Shown: piece after piece, positions 8,520 to 15,924 of the stretch
Numbering within the stretch: the stretch's first letter is position 1
How the letters are laid out: each line of letters begins with the position of its first letter
From: a virus
Strand: one strand, 5' to 3'
Length of the DNA: 25,485 nucleotides
IMG/VR virus record: IMGVR_UViG_3300008113_000554
Location: 1 to 25,485 of that record
Notes under the pieces: model-generated
The model's database searches: none
Seen by the model: only the letters and a program-made list of their open reading frames with translations
What the model was told of the DNA's origin: nothing
Position numbers and translations under genes: made by a program

Positions 8520-8951
8520 TTATAAATTTAAAAAAAGATTATAATATTTACTATTGACTTGCAATTTATTTATTAAATCTACTTCAATATTAACTTTTGT
8601 ATCTTGCTTACTGGCTTTAACATTTATTTTACTAATTATGCTATCGTCAATCATCCATTTTAAGCCGTCTTTTACTGATGTTTCAATCATTGTTAGATTA
8701 GATTGAGTTTGTTTGGCTTGTGTTGTATATAGCCACAGTAAAGAGCCTACTTCGTAGCCAGCAACACGATTAAAAGCATTGGTAAAGTGCCCTCTTCTTA
8801 ATGTTGGTTCGCTTACTTTGTCGCTTCTTCTTTCACAAAAAACAGACATATAAAGGGCAGTGTCTAGACTGTCGGTTTTGGCAATATCGCCGTTTTCAAT
8901 ATCTAGATCCCAATAATCTTTTTTTTGTGTGAGTTTAAAATCTATTGCCAT
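8520..8951 (-). CDS. Mu gp46-like baseplate wedge protein
   Basis: A 143-residue protein of the Mu gp46 family, a small wedge component related to gp25-type sheath initiators. The visible pattern is DWDIENGDIAKTDSL-like (DLDIENGDIAKTDSLDTALYMSVFCERR), then RGHFTNAF and GSLLWLY, and a terminal TKVNIEVDLI strand, which match the family's 'l.tdlgL.tav.i.Lftd.Ra', 'RG.w.d' and 'GSrLWlL' landmarks. It directly precedes gp47/J, as in Mu. Its start faces the divergent plus-strand gp45-like gene across 64 bases, so if no minus-strand promoter lies there it depends on transcription running through the inverted gene. Confidence 0.8.
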   Translation of the reverse strand: MAIDFKLTQKKDYWDLDIENGDIAKTDSLDTALYMSVFCERRSDKVSEPTLRRGHFTNAFNRVAGYEVGSLLWLYTTQAKQTQSNLTMIETSVKDGLKWMIDDSIISKINVKASKQDTKVNIEVDLINKLQVNSKYYNLFLNL

Positions 8952-8973
8952 TTTTATTTTAAAAGTTTATACT
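8945..8973 (+). promoter_or_regulatory. Sigma70-like promoter for the inverted gp45-like gene
   Basis: TTGCCA at 8945-8950 and TATACT at 8968-8973 are separated by exactly 17 bases. Each hexamer matches the sigma70 consensus at 5 of 6 positions. Transcription would start near 8980, about 35 bases before the ATG at 9016. The -35 box overlaps the start codon of the divergent gp46-like gene. This is the best promoter-like sequence I found, and it points at the only tail gene on the plus strand. Confidence 0.55.
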
Positions 8974-9001
8974 ACTAAGATAAAATATTCTATTAAAATA
9001 G

Positions 9002-9018
9002 CATTAAAAAAAACTATG
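9002..9018 (+). repeat. 17-nt leader repeat, copy A
   Basis: The sequence CATTAAAAAAAACTATG ends in the start codon of the gp45-like gene. It is identical to 24642-24658, and identity runs four more bases (ATTA). After a 2-base gap a short AAAAGGC match follows. Copy B (21777-21793) differs at one base. All three copies are on the plus strand, against the direction of the operon. Confidence 0.75.
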
Positions 9019-9495
9019 ATTATAAAAGGCTATATCACAAAAACTGATGGCACTTATGCTACGGTTGTTTCAATGTATAACGAAGTCTACGACGATGTAT
9101 TGTTGCTATATCCTTACGGCTCGCAATCAAAAGTTAAGCCGACAGATACGGCACTTGTTTTATTGTTTGGTTGCAATGGTAGTAAAACAAATCTATTCGG
9201 CATACCTTACGAAGTAGCTACACAATCAATTCTTGAAGAGGGCGATAGCGAATTAAAAAACAGAGTTTCTAACAACGGCTTTAAAGCAGGTAATATTAAA
9301 AATACTATTGCAGGCGATACTGACTGCGACAAATCTTTTAATGCTTTATCTTACAAAGTAAATAATATTAAAGTTGTAGGCAGTCAACAAGCAACAATTA
9401 ACAATCCTGCTGGTGGAACGATAGTAGATGCAGAATCAAGAACTGCAATTGCAAGTATAATTACAGCTTTAAAAAATCACGGTTTAATTGCTTAA
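9016..9495 (+). CDS. Mu gp45-like baseplate spike/assembly protein, inverted relative to the operon
   Basis: A 159-residue protein of the Mu gp45 (gpV-type) spike family. An OB-fold-like N-terminus (KGYITKTDGTYATVVSM) leads to the diagnostic PYGSQSK...DTALVLLFG segment. A C-terminal part with VGSQQATINNPAGGTIVDA would form the spike stalk, and it ends in a helix with LKNHGLIA. The ATG at 9016 is preferred to an upstream in-frame start at 8929, because the extra 29 residues are unlike the family and the shared leader ends exactly at 9016. The gene lies between gp44/P- and gp46-like genes, its usual place in Mu-type tails, but is on the opposite strand. It ends in a 4-base convergent overlap with the hub gene. 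No apical HxH metal motif was seen. Confidence 0.78.
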   Translation: MIIKGYITKTDGTYATVVSMYNEVYDDVLLLYPYGSQSKVKPTDTALVLLFGCNGSKTNLFGIPYEVATQSILEEGDSELKNRVSNNGFKAGNIKNTIAGDTDCDKSFNALSYKVNNIKVVGSQQATINNPAGGTIVDAESRTAIASIITALKNHGLIA

Positions 9496-10559
9496 TAAAC
9501 AATCAAGTCGTCAGCAAAATTATTGCCTAGATTATTTATTTTGCCTACACTAAACGAACCTTGCTCTACAATATCAAGAGTAGTAAATGAACCTTGTAAG
9601 CTCTGGCTAAATTGCACTCCTTGTATTAAAAAAGTTCCTTGAATTTTTTTACGATAATCAATAACATCAACAAGAGTGTTCGGTTGCCATAATGTATTGT
9701 TGCTAGAATAAAAACCAAGAGTAGTGCAAGTGTATCTTGAGCCCTTGGCTCTTCTAAGTTGTATATTCCACTCGGCAAGGGCTTTTAATGATTTGCTTTC
9801 GCTTGCTGTATTTAATGTCAATATTTTTCTTCTAGTTGCTCTAATTTGTGGATCGGTTGCTCTACCTTTTTGTGAAATACCTAGTTTGCTGTGAGTTTTA
9901 TTGTTGCCTTGTGAATATGCTTCTACAAGATTAAATCTATCTATTGTCGATAATTTTAATCTTGATTTTAGAATGTTTGTATCGGCTGTATAATTATTTA
10001 TTAGCATATTCTTAACAACATCATCATCTTCTCGAATAATGGTAAGATTGCCGTTTTTATCTATTTTAAGCAATACTTGTAATTTTTTGGCATACTTATC
10101 TAAAAAATCAAAAATAGACTGCCCTTGCTCCGTCTTTATCGTTTCGTTTGCTTCTAAATTTAAGATACCAACTTTATTAATTACTTCTATTGAGAAGCCG
10201 TTATCTTTTAAAACAAGATTAACCAGTCTTTCAAAATTTCTTTGATTATAAGATTTTTGTATAATGTCTGAATCAATTATATCACAGCCAACATCTCTAC
10301 CAGATGCTATTTTTGAATCTTCTTCGTCTATATCTAGATCTTCTATAAAGCCAGTAATAATTAAAATTTTATCAATAAAAACCTTTGCTTTTTGTCCCAT
10401 TTTAATATCGTGTATAACTTCACCTTCCTCGTTAAGTTTTAATGGTGATGTGAATGCAAAAGAAGAAGAGAAGTTTTCCATTGCTGAATTAACGGCAATA
10501 TCTGTAAAACCTTCATATCTAACTCCATCTACTTCAAGATAAATATTATTACTAAACAT
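9492..10559 (-). CDS. Mu gp44/P-like baseplate hub protein
   Basis: A 355-residue hub protein of the Mu P / gpD type, which forms the trimeric baseplate centre joining tube and spike. It opens with strands (NIYLEVDGVRYEGFTDI), then a section with KVFIDKILIITGFIEDLD and the SGRDVGCDIIDSD motif, like the family's 'GRs...DlvDcs'. This is followed by the swapped domain (QSIFDFLDKYAKKLQVLLKIDKNGNLTI), RRKILTL and the C-terminal LWQPNTLVDVIDYRKKIQGTFLIQGV segment. The start overlaps the gp43-like gene by 8 bases. The stop codon overlaps that of the plus-strand spike gene, whose product should dock on this protein. Confidence 0.82.
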   Translation of the reverse strand: MFSNNIYLEVDGVRYEGFTDIAVNSAMENFSSSFAFTSPLKLNEEGEVIHDIKMGQKAKVFIDKILIITGFIEDLDIDEEDSKIASGRDVGCDIIDSDIIQKSYNQRNFERLVNLVLKDNGFSIEVINKVGILNLEANETIKTEQGQSIFDFLDKYAKKLQVLLKIDKNGNLTIIREDDDVVKNMLINNYTADTNILKSRLKLSTIDRFNLVEAYSQGNNKTHSKLGISQKGRATDPQIRATRRKILTLNTASESKSLKALAEWNIQLRRAKGSRYTCTTLGFYSSNNTLWQPNTLVDVIDYRKKIQGTFLIQGVQFSQSLQGSFTTLDIVEQGSFSVGKINNLGNNFADDLIVY

Positions 10560-11745
10560 TTGTCAAAATCTTTATGTTGCCTTGTATTTGCGAAGTATCG
10601 CCAAAATTATTTAACAATCTTATTGTCTCTTTTAATTCTAGCGAACCATATAATTTAAAAATAAGATTGTTTAAGCTAATTGGGTTAATAACATTGTAAT
10701 TAGCAACATTGGGCAAGCTAATTGCTAATTGTGAAAATATATTAGTAGCTTCAATTTTCATTTGTAGTAAAGCATCTCTTAAATTTTTATCAATAGTATC
10801 TGGCAATTGATTAAAACCATTTTCTAAATCGGCAATAACTTGGTTTAATTCTTGTAAATTATTGTATTCTATGTTAACCGAGGCATCATAGGCAGTGGCG
10901 AGCACAGCAACATTAACAAAATTATTTAATTGATCTTGATTTGTTTTAATATCTTTTTGAATTTGTGAGTTACCTACAATAGCTTGATCGCTTTCATTAA
11001 AGCCGAATAGTTTTTTAGTTGTATTAAATAAATCTTTTGAGTTTTTAAAGGCAACCCCTAGATTATCAAAAGAAGTTCGTAAGTTTGAAGCTAAAACTGA
11101 CGGAGCCTGCACTAGTTTATTTGCACTATTGACAATTTGGTTTAATGATGTTGTTAAATCGGCGAAGCTATCGCCAGCACCTTGAATTTGTTTAGCAATA
11201 TTATTTATTTTGTTTGCAGTTCTTTTTAATGTTTTAACTCCTGAATCAAATTTTGCCTTGGCATTTTTTACCGACTGCCAGCCATCATCAAAAGCTTTTT
11301 CATTATCGCCAAGAATGTCTGATTTTAATTGTGCTAAAAAACCTTTGGTAGCAGTTATTTTAGTAGGCAAAATATTTTGAGAAGCTACTTCAAAATTTAT
11401 TGTAAATTTAGTTATACCGAGCTCCTTGATACTCTCGGCGAATGTATAGCCAACAACGACAACTTCTAAATCGCCAAAAGAAGGGTGAACTAATGTGCCA
11501 ACTCCTGCTTTGTCTAATTCTTTAATTAAGTCATCTCTTTCACTATAACTTACATTATCATCGGTAAAAACATTTAATGTAAATTTTTTTTCAAGACCGC
11601 CTAGATCCTCAACATATCTTTCGGTTTTGTTTGGGTATTCGTGAGTTTGTGTTTTTCTACCACCGCTACCACTTGATTCTTGATAAAAGAAAAAAGCATC
11701 TCTAAACTGCCCGTCTGGCAATCTTGCTGTGTTAAATATCGTCAT
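10552..11745 (-). CDS. Mu gp43/N-like tail/baseplate protein (DNA circularisation protein N-terminal family)
   Basis: A 397-residue protein. Residues 1-125 match the family named after the 'DNA circularisation protein' N-terminus: LPDGQFRDAFFFYQES, HEYPNKTERYVEDLGG, VNVFTDD-like strand (TLNVFTDDNVSY) and LVHPSFGDLEVVV. In Mu the equivalent N protein is a tail/baseplate component; the DNA-circularisation name is historical. The remainder is helical and Asn/Leu/Lys-rich with coiled-coil-like stretches. It starts one base into the tape measure stop codon and runs into the hub gene by 8 bases, so the three are coupled. Confidence 0.8.
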   Translation of the reverse strand: MTIFNTARLPDGQFRDAFFFYQESSGSGGRKTQTHEYPNKTERYVEDLGGLEKKFTLNVFTDDNVSYSERDDLIKELDKAGVGTLVHPSFGDLEVVVVGYTFAESIKELGITKFTINFEVASQNILPTKITATKGFLAQLKSDILGDNEKAFDDGWQSVKNAKAKFDSGVKTLKRTANKINNIAKQIQGAGDSFADLTTSLNQIVNSANKLVQAPSVLASNLRTSFDNLGVAFKNSKDLFNTTKKLFGFNESDQAIVGNSQIQKDIKTNQDQLNNFVNVAVLATAYDASVNIEYNNLQELNQVIADLENGFNQLPDTIDKNLRDALLQMKIEATNIFSQLAISLPNVANYNVINPISLNNLIFKLYGSLELKETIRLLNNFGDTSQIQGNIKILTNV

Positions 11746-13127
11746 TAGAACCCCGCAAAAACTGAATTGACACCAACTGGTAAGAAGTTGTTAGGGCGAG
11801 GAGTAAAACCTGCACTAGAACCTTGTGGCAAGCCTTTAATATTAACATCTAATTGACCGCCTGCCGTCAATTGTTGTGGTTTATTAATTTGTGCTGGCTG
11901 GTTCATTTTTGGAGCAACCATTTCCGACAATTTATCAAGCCCAATAAAATCTAAAACAATAGAAGTATCGGCTCTAAATTGATTAATCAATCCCATTACC
12001 ATTTTTAATTTTTCTGCAACATAATCAAAAGCACTTGCAAATGTATTTACAAGAAAATCTTTAATTATTATCAAGTCGTCTTTTAATAAAAGGAAAGTAG
12101 CAATTAAACCAGCAACTGCAACACTTATTAAACCTATTGGACTTATAAGAAATAAAAGGGCAACGGCAAATCCTTTAACTGCAAAAACAAGAGAGGCAAA
12201 AATAATTACAAGTGGTGGAAGTATAGCAACTAATCCAGCAACAATTAAAATAAACTTTTGTGTTTGAGGGGTTAATTGCTGGAAGTATTGAATACCTTTA
12301 ATTAAAACACCTAAAAATTGAGTTGCATATGGTAATATTGCAATTCCTAATTGAATAGACAAATCTTTATAGGCAGAGCCTGCAATTCTCATTTGGTTTG
12401 CAAAACCAGTTTGAGTTCGCAAAAAATCTCCGTGTGAGTTTGCAGTCATTTTTACAACATAACTATATCGTTGCAAGACTTTTTCTGCCTGAGTTAAATC
12501 GCTCATTTTTTTTGCTATACCTTGTATTTTTAAAAACTGATTAAGATTTTCTTCTGTCATAACAACACCAAGTCTTTTTAAGCTCTCCGTTTCACCAGTA
12601 AAAATACCAGCAAGGGCAGTTTGCACTTCGCTAATATTTAAGTTTTTAAATGATGCTAAATCACCAGCTAAGCCTACTAAACTTGTTGACAATGTAGATG
12701 CTTTTTCTTGTGAAAGTCCCATTGATGTTGACATATCGCCGAATAAAGCCGCCATATCAAGGGCAGTGCCTTTATCAATACCAAAGTTTTTACCTGCTAA
12801 TAATGAAAATTCTTTCACAGTTTTTGAGGCTTCACCAAATGCAACATCTACCTTGTTTATTGATTCGCTATAATCCGATGCATCTTTTATAAATTTTGTA
12901 GCAAATAAACTTATTGGCAAAGTTGCTTTTAAAAACATATCTTTACCAAATTGCATACTTTTAGTGCTAATTTTATCCAATTTATCTTTTAATTTATCAA
13001 GAGAGCTAGCCATTGATTGTGCCACTCTTTTTGTTGTAGTTGATACAGCTTCTAGGTTTGCTTGTATTTTCTTTAATTGAGGGGTTATGTTATCAACTAA
13101 ATCGTATATGTATGAAACTTTAAACAT
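11745..13127 (-). CDS. Tape measure protein
   Basis: A 460-residue tape measure protein, which fixes tail length and is ejected during infection. It has the expected order: an N-terminal helical part (ITPQLKKIQANLEAVSTTTKRVAQSM), an alpha-rich core with SLFATKFIKDASDYSESINKVD and the MGLSQEKAS / LGVVMTEENL phrases common in this family, then a hydrophobic part around residues 289-355 (ILIVAGLVAILPPLVIIFA and following) that could cross the membrane. At about 1.5 angstrom per residue it would give a tail of roughly 70 nm, short for a myovirus. The start overlaps the end of the frameshift extension by 8 bases. Confidence 0.85.
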   Translation of the reverse strand: MFKVSYIYDLVDNITPQLKKIQANLEAVSTTTKRVAQSMASSLDKLKDKLDKISTKSMQFGKDMFLKATLPISLFATKFIKDASDYSESINKVDVAFGEASKTVKEFSLLAGKNFGIDKGTALDMAALFGDMSTSMGLSQEKASTLSTSLVGLAGDLASFKNLNISEVQTALAGIFTGETESLKRLGVVMTEENLNQFLKIQGIAKKMSDLTQAEKVLQRYSYVVKMTANSHGDFLRTQTGFANQMRIAGSAYKDLSIQLGIAILPYATQFLGVLIKGIQYFQQLTPQTQKFILIVAGLVAILPPLVIIFASLVFAVKGFAVALLFLISPIGLISVAVAGLIATFLLLKDDLIIIKDFLVNTFASAFDYVAEKLKMVMGLINQFRADTSIVLDFIGLDKLSEMVAPKMNQPAQINKPQQLTAGGQLDVNIKGLPQGSSAGFTPRPNNFLPVGVNSVFAGF

Positions 13128-13320
13128 TTTTTTCTAGTTGTTTGTTAATTTTTTCGGCTTCTTTTTGAAGTCTTAATATTTTTGTTATTGGCTGTAATTC
13201 GAGCCATTCAAAACTAGCCGAGCCTTTATAAAAATATCCAAGATTACAAATTATTGATTCAATAGAAACCTTGTTGTGAGTAAAGCCCCCTATTTTAAGG
13301 TCTTCATCCACGAAACAATA
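13120..13320 (-). CDS. Tail assembly chaperone extension, reached by probable -1 frameshift
   Basis: This open frame lies in the -1 register relative to the chaperone and closes just inside the tape measure gene. Read by ordinary initiation it would start only at a GTG (13311) and give 63 residues. The frame is also open upstream to the slippery site: its nearest upstream stop (TAA) lies only a few codons before the T run. Slippage there would add about 66 residues after Phe157 of the long-start numbering, beginning YCFVDEDLK, including the EWLELQPITKIL and charged-helix sections. This matches the gpG/gpGT arrangement of lambda-like phages and the two-frame chaperones of Mu-like phages, which guide tube subunits around the tape measure. 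Confidence 0.68.
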   Translation of the reverse strand, partial: YCFVDEDLKIGGFTHNKVSIESIICNLGYFYKGSASFEWLELQPITKILRLQKEAEKINKQLEKNV

Positions 13321-13751
13321 AAAAAAACCTCTAAATATTTAGCCAATAGCTCCTCAAAATCTTCATCGCTAATTTTTTCAATATCAAGAGCAGTAAGAGG
13401 TTGTTTTATGTCTTCATCTTTAAAAGCAACATTCAATAGTAAGTTTGCAAACAATTTAAAATAGCTAACAATGTCAAAATTAGGGCTTGCATATAAAATA
13501 GCCTTAATAGCCTTGGCATCCAAACCATTTTCATTTTCTATTTGTTCGCTTGCTTGTTGTTTTGATAAAGATTGTGTCATGCCAAAAATAGCTTCTATAA
13601 ACTTCTTTTTTAGCAACAAGGTTTTATCTTTGTCTTTATAAGATGGTGCCGATAAATAGATTTTATCTAAATCAATAAAAGAATTTTTATCACCATCTTT
13701 AAATTGAACTTTGATAGAATTTTGTAAATCAAAAATAATTTTATCTTTCAT
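13290..13751 (-). CDS. Tail assembly chaperone (Mu gp41 / lambda gpG position)
   Basis: A 153-residue, largely helical protein between tube and tape measure genes, the standard place for the tail assembly chaperone. It starts MKDKIIFDLQNS with a beta section, then SYKDKDKTLLLKKKFIEAIFG and an acidic helical C-terminus (LDIEKISDEDFEELLAKYLEVFF). The ATG at 13751, one base after the tube stop codon, is preferred to an upstream TTG at 13790 that would overlap the tube gene. Near its 3' end it carries an 8-T run with a T TTT TTT heptamer in frame; shifting back one base there joins it to the next open frame. Function is assigned from position and this frameshift layout, not from strong motifs. 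Confidence 0.75.
   Translation of the reverse strand: MKDKIIFDLQNSIKVQFKDGDKNSFIDLDKIYLSAPSYKDKDKTLLLKKKFIEAIFGMTQSLSKQQASEQIENENGLDAKAIKAILYASPNFDIVSYFKLFANLLLNVAFKDEDIKQPLTALDIEKISDEDFEELLAKYLEVFFIVSWMKTLK
13320..13326 (-). promoter_or_regulatory. Slippery heptamer T TTT TTT for -1 ribosomal frameshifting
   Basis: In the chaperone frame the codons read GTT TTT TTT ATT, so the heptamer T TTT TTT fits the X XXY YYZ rule exactly and both tRNAs can re-pair after slipping. The zero frame continues only nine more codons (ATT to AAA) before TAG, while the -1 frame stays open to 13120. I did not identify a convincing downstream hairpin or pseudoknot. Confidence 0.62.
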
Positions 13752-13752
13752 A

Positions 13753-14097
13753 CTAAATTGCAGGATCGCCTTTAAACATATATTCAACAACTTCTAAATC
13801 TTCAATTTGCGGTAATTTTTCCATTACACAGCCTGAAAAATTTTGATTTCTAAACGAAATTGTGTTGTTATCGCCATTATTATAAAAACTTGTAAATAAC
13901 TCGATATTTTCAGGGGTTGCTCTTACTGGCACACTGATAATACTAATATTAGTCGAAACATCGCTAGTGATTAATTTTGAGCCATTAACTTGACTAAAAA
14001 CATTTCTTGTAATAGAGCCAGCCTCAATTTTAACTTTACCTTCATAAGCTATCGGTGTTCCGTTTATAACTAAATCACCTTGTTTTAATATTGCCAT
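13753..14097 (-). CDS. Tail tube protein (Mu gp40-like)
   Basis: A 114-residue tube protein of the Mu gp40/M family, which stacks as hexameric rings inside the sheath. It shows the family's short all-beta layout: GDLVINGTPIAYEGKVKIEAG, then NVFSQVNGSKLITSDVSTN, an ISVPVRATPENIELFTSFYN section and the terminal EDLEVVEYMFKGDPAI. The length is close to Mu gp40. It follows the sheath gene by 8 bases and its stop is one base before the chaperone ATG. Confidence 0.85.
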   Translation of the reverse strand: MAILKQGDLVINGTPIAYEGKVKIEAGSITRNVFSQVNGSKLITSDVSTNISIISVPVRATPENIELFTSFYNNGDNNTISFRNQNFSGCVMEKLPQIEDLEVVEYMFKGDPAI

Positions 14098-14105
14098 AAA
14101 TTTAT

Positions 14106-15662
14106 TTATTCAAATGTTGGAGTAAAATTAACTATAAATTCTCTTACTTGGGTTACGATATTAGCAATCGATTCTGCTGTTATCTTGCCATCAATTAAGG
14201 TTATAACTACTGATTGATCTAATGCATCAACAAAAGCTTTTAATTCGCTATCACCAGCTCTTAACAATACATAATTATTATTATTAGTTTTATAACCTGA
14301 TAATGCACCATAATATTTTTTCATAAGGTTAATAAAACCTTCTTTATTTATCATAGCCCGCCCAGCTATTAATTCGCCAGTTGTCAATCGTCTTCCAATT
14401 AAATCAGCTTTTAAATTGTTAAATACATATTCTCTAATAATAGTCAATGTATCAAAATAATTGACATATTTAAAAGTTTTATCTACTTGACCTTGTGCAT
14501 CAGTTTTATAAGTAGTCATTGCTTCGTTAATAATGATGCTTGTATTAGAAGGGTTGTTTCTTAATAGAGTTAAACCGCTATTTGCAAGCTCATCAGCTTC
14601 AACATCGCTAAAATCATTGCCACTTTCGATAATAGGTAAGCTATAAACAGGAGTTCCAGCATAAGGAACTCCACCATAATAATTGCCACCTACTGTTTCG
14701 CCGTTAGTTGCGAAACTTGAAACATTCGCACCAACTGACAATCTTAATTCTCTAATACCAGCGAAGATTGATGCAATTACAAGTGGGTTTTCAATAATAG
14801 CTCCACCTTTTAATTTTGTTGCAGAGATTAGTTTATTAGCAATACCACAAAGTGTTTTTTGATTTAATCCATCTGCAAAAGTGTTTAGATTAGCATAAGT
14901 ATCTAACTTACAAAATACACCAAGTCCATCAAGAATTTTATTATCTACATTAAATCTTGCTTCGGTAAATGTTGATAATGTAGAAGTGCCCCACTCGGCA
15001 GGATAAACAATAGTTGTAAATCTCTTATCTACAATTGGATCAAATAATGAAGTTAAAACAGGGTTTGTTGCACCACTTGACATTGCAGTTATTGTTGTAG
15101 TTATTCCAGCAACAGAGCCATCAATAGCAAGAGAGATTGTGTTACCTTGTGTGCCATCATTTACGGCAGTTAACGCAACTGAACCAGTAGTATTTACAGC
15201 TGTTACAGGCGAATAAGTATTAGCAGTAATTGCAGTCTCTAATTTACCACCAATTACGGTTGCAGTATCACCAACAGCAACAGCAATTTCGTATTTACCA
15301 TTAATTTTTGAATCAATGTAAATAGTTAATGTGCCTACTTCGGTAGAAGTGCCTGAAAAAGCAATTGAGCCAGTTGCCGCAACACCAGAAGCATTATCGG
15401 TTAAACCAATTGCAGAAACTTTTGGTTTAATTTTAGAAACCGATAAAGTATCAATTAAAGATCTTCCAGCTTTTGCAATTTGTGATTTTGCACCGAATAA
15501 ATCATTAAATTCTTTTTTGCTTAAAATACCTTCTTTAAGCTCACCGCTAGAAGCAGTGCCACTTATCATACAACCCACTAAAAGAATTGAGCGGTCGCCT
15601 GCATCTTTTGCGGTTAATGCTGATCTAATATTAGATGTTCCTTTTGGAAATGATTGTCCCAT
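14106..15662 (-). CDS. Contractile tail sheath protein (Mu gp39/L-like)
   Basis: A 518-residue sheath subunit, the contractile outer layer of the tail. The N-terminus (KGTSNIRSALTAKDAG...ILLVGCMI) and GILSKKEFNDLFGAKSQIAKAGRSLIDTL match Mu-type sheaths. A Thr/Ala/Gly-rich beta-domain follows (about residues 95-195, GTLTIYIDSKINGKYEIAVA). The C-terminal part has the conserved RRLTTGELIAGRAMI and a final VREFIVNFTPTF strand, which joins neighbouring subunits. The leader carries AAAAAAGG six bases before the ATG, one of few purine-rich sites here that look like a ribosome binding site, in keeping with a very abundant product. Confidence 0.9.
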   Translation of the reverse strand: MGQSFPKGTSNIRSALTAKDAGDRSILLVGCMISGTASSGELKEGILSKKEFNDLFGAKSQIAKAGRSLIDTLSVSKIKPKVSAIGLTDNASGVAATGSIAFSGTSTEVGTLTIYIDSKINGKYEIAVAVGDTATVIGGKLETAITANTYSPVTAVNTTGSVALTAVNDGTQGNTISLAIDGSVAGITTTITAMSSGATNPVLTSLFDPIVDKRFTTIVYPAEWGTSTLSTFTEARFNVDNKILDGLGVFCKLDTYANLNTFADGLNQKTLCGIANKLISATKLKGGAIIENPLVIASIFAGIRELRLSVGANVSSFATNGETVGGNYYGGVPYAGTPVYSLPIIESGNDFSDVEADELANSGLTLLRNNPSNTSIIINEAMTTYKTDAQGQVDKTFKYVNYFDTLTIIREYVFNNLKADLIGRRLTTGELIAGRAMINKEGFINLMKKYYGALSGYKTNNNNYVLLRAGDSELKAFVDALDQSVVITLIDGKITAESIANIVTQVREFIVNFTPTFE

Positions 15663-15853
15663 TATTTACCTTTTTTTTGAGTTGATATAACTTGATTAAT
15701 AACCTCAATGCAGTTATCAATAGCAGAATCTTTTAATCTATTTCGCCAAAATAAATCTGTTGGCACTCCGTTTTCATCATTAATTTCAATGATGGCATCT
15801 TTTGGTAATTGACCTTGCGGAGTTCTTAAATTTTGGTTTAATTTTATTTGCAT
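15662..15853 (-). CDS. DUF2635 protein (Mu gp38-like)
   Basis: A 63-residue protein matching the DUF2635 pattern: a short strand with RTPQGQLPKDAIIEI and the ending VPTDLFWRNRLKDSAI, equivalent to the family's 'VP...yW.RRL.DGDV'. Members are found directly before the tail sheath gene in Mu-like tails, as here; their role in the tail is not established. An in-frame TTG at 15907 would add 18 Lys/Asn/Tyr-rich residues without family likeness, so the ATG at 15853 is preferred. It shares one base with the sheath start codon. Confidence 0.68.
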   Translation of the reverse strand: MQIKLNQNLRTPQGQLPKDAIIEINDENGVPTDLFWRNRLKDSAIDNCIEVINQVISTQKKGK

Positions 15854-15924
15854 AACAAAATAATTTTTAATATAGTTATATTGTTTATTTTTGTTAATTT
15901 TTTGCAAGGCAATAAACTATGATT

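Noticed and set aside
8929-9015. Upstream extension of the inverted spike gene by 29 residues
   Set aside because: The extra residues are low-complexity and unlike the family, the promoter candidate lies within this stretch, and the shared leader ends at the ATG at 9016.
8952-9515. Site-specific invertible segment carrying the spike gene
   Set aside because: I looked for inverted repeats at both ends of the gene and found only weak GCATTAAA / TTTAATTGC similarity, and no recombinase gene is in the window.
10039-10542. Two plus-strand open frames opposite the hub gene
   Set aside because: They are antisense shadows with no leader or promoter, and their composition is that of complemented hub codons.
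13753-13790. Start of the chaperone at the TTG at 13790
   Set aside because: It would overlap the tube gene by 38 bases. The ATG at 13751, one base after the tube stop, fits the close coupling seen throughout the operon.
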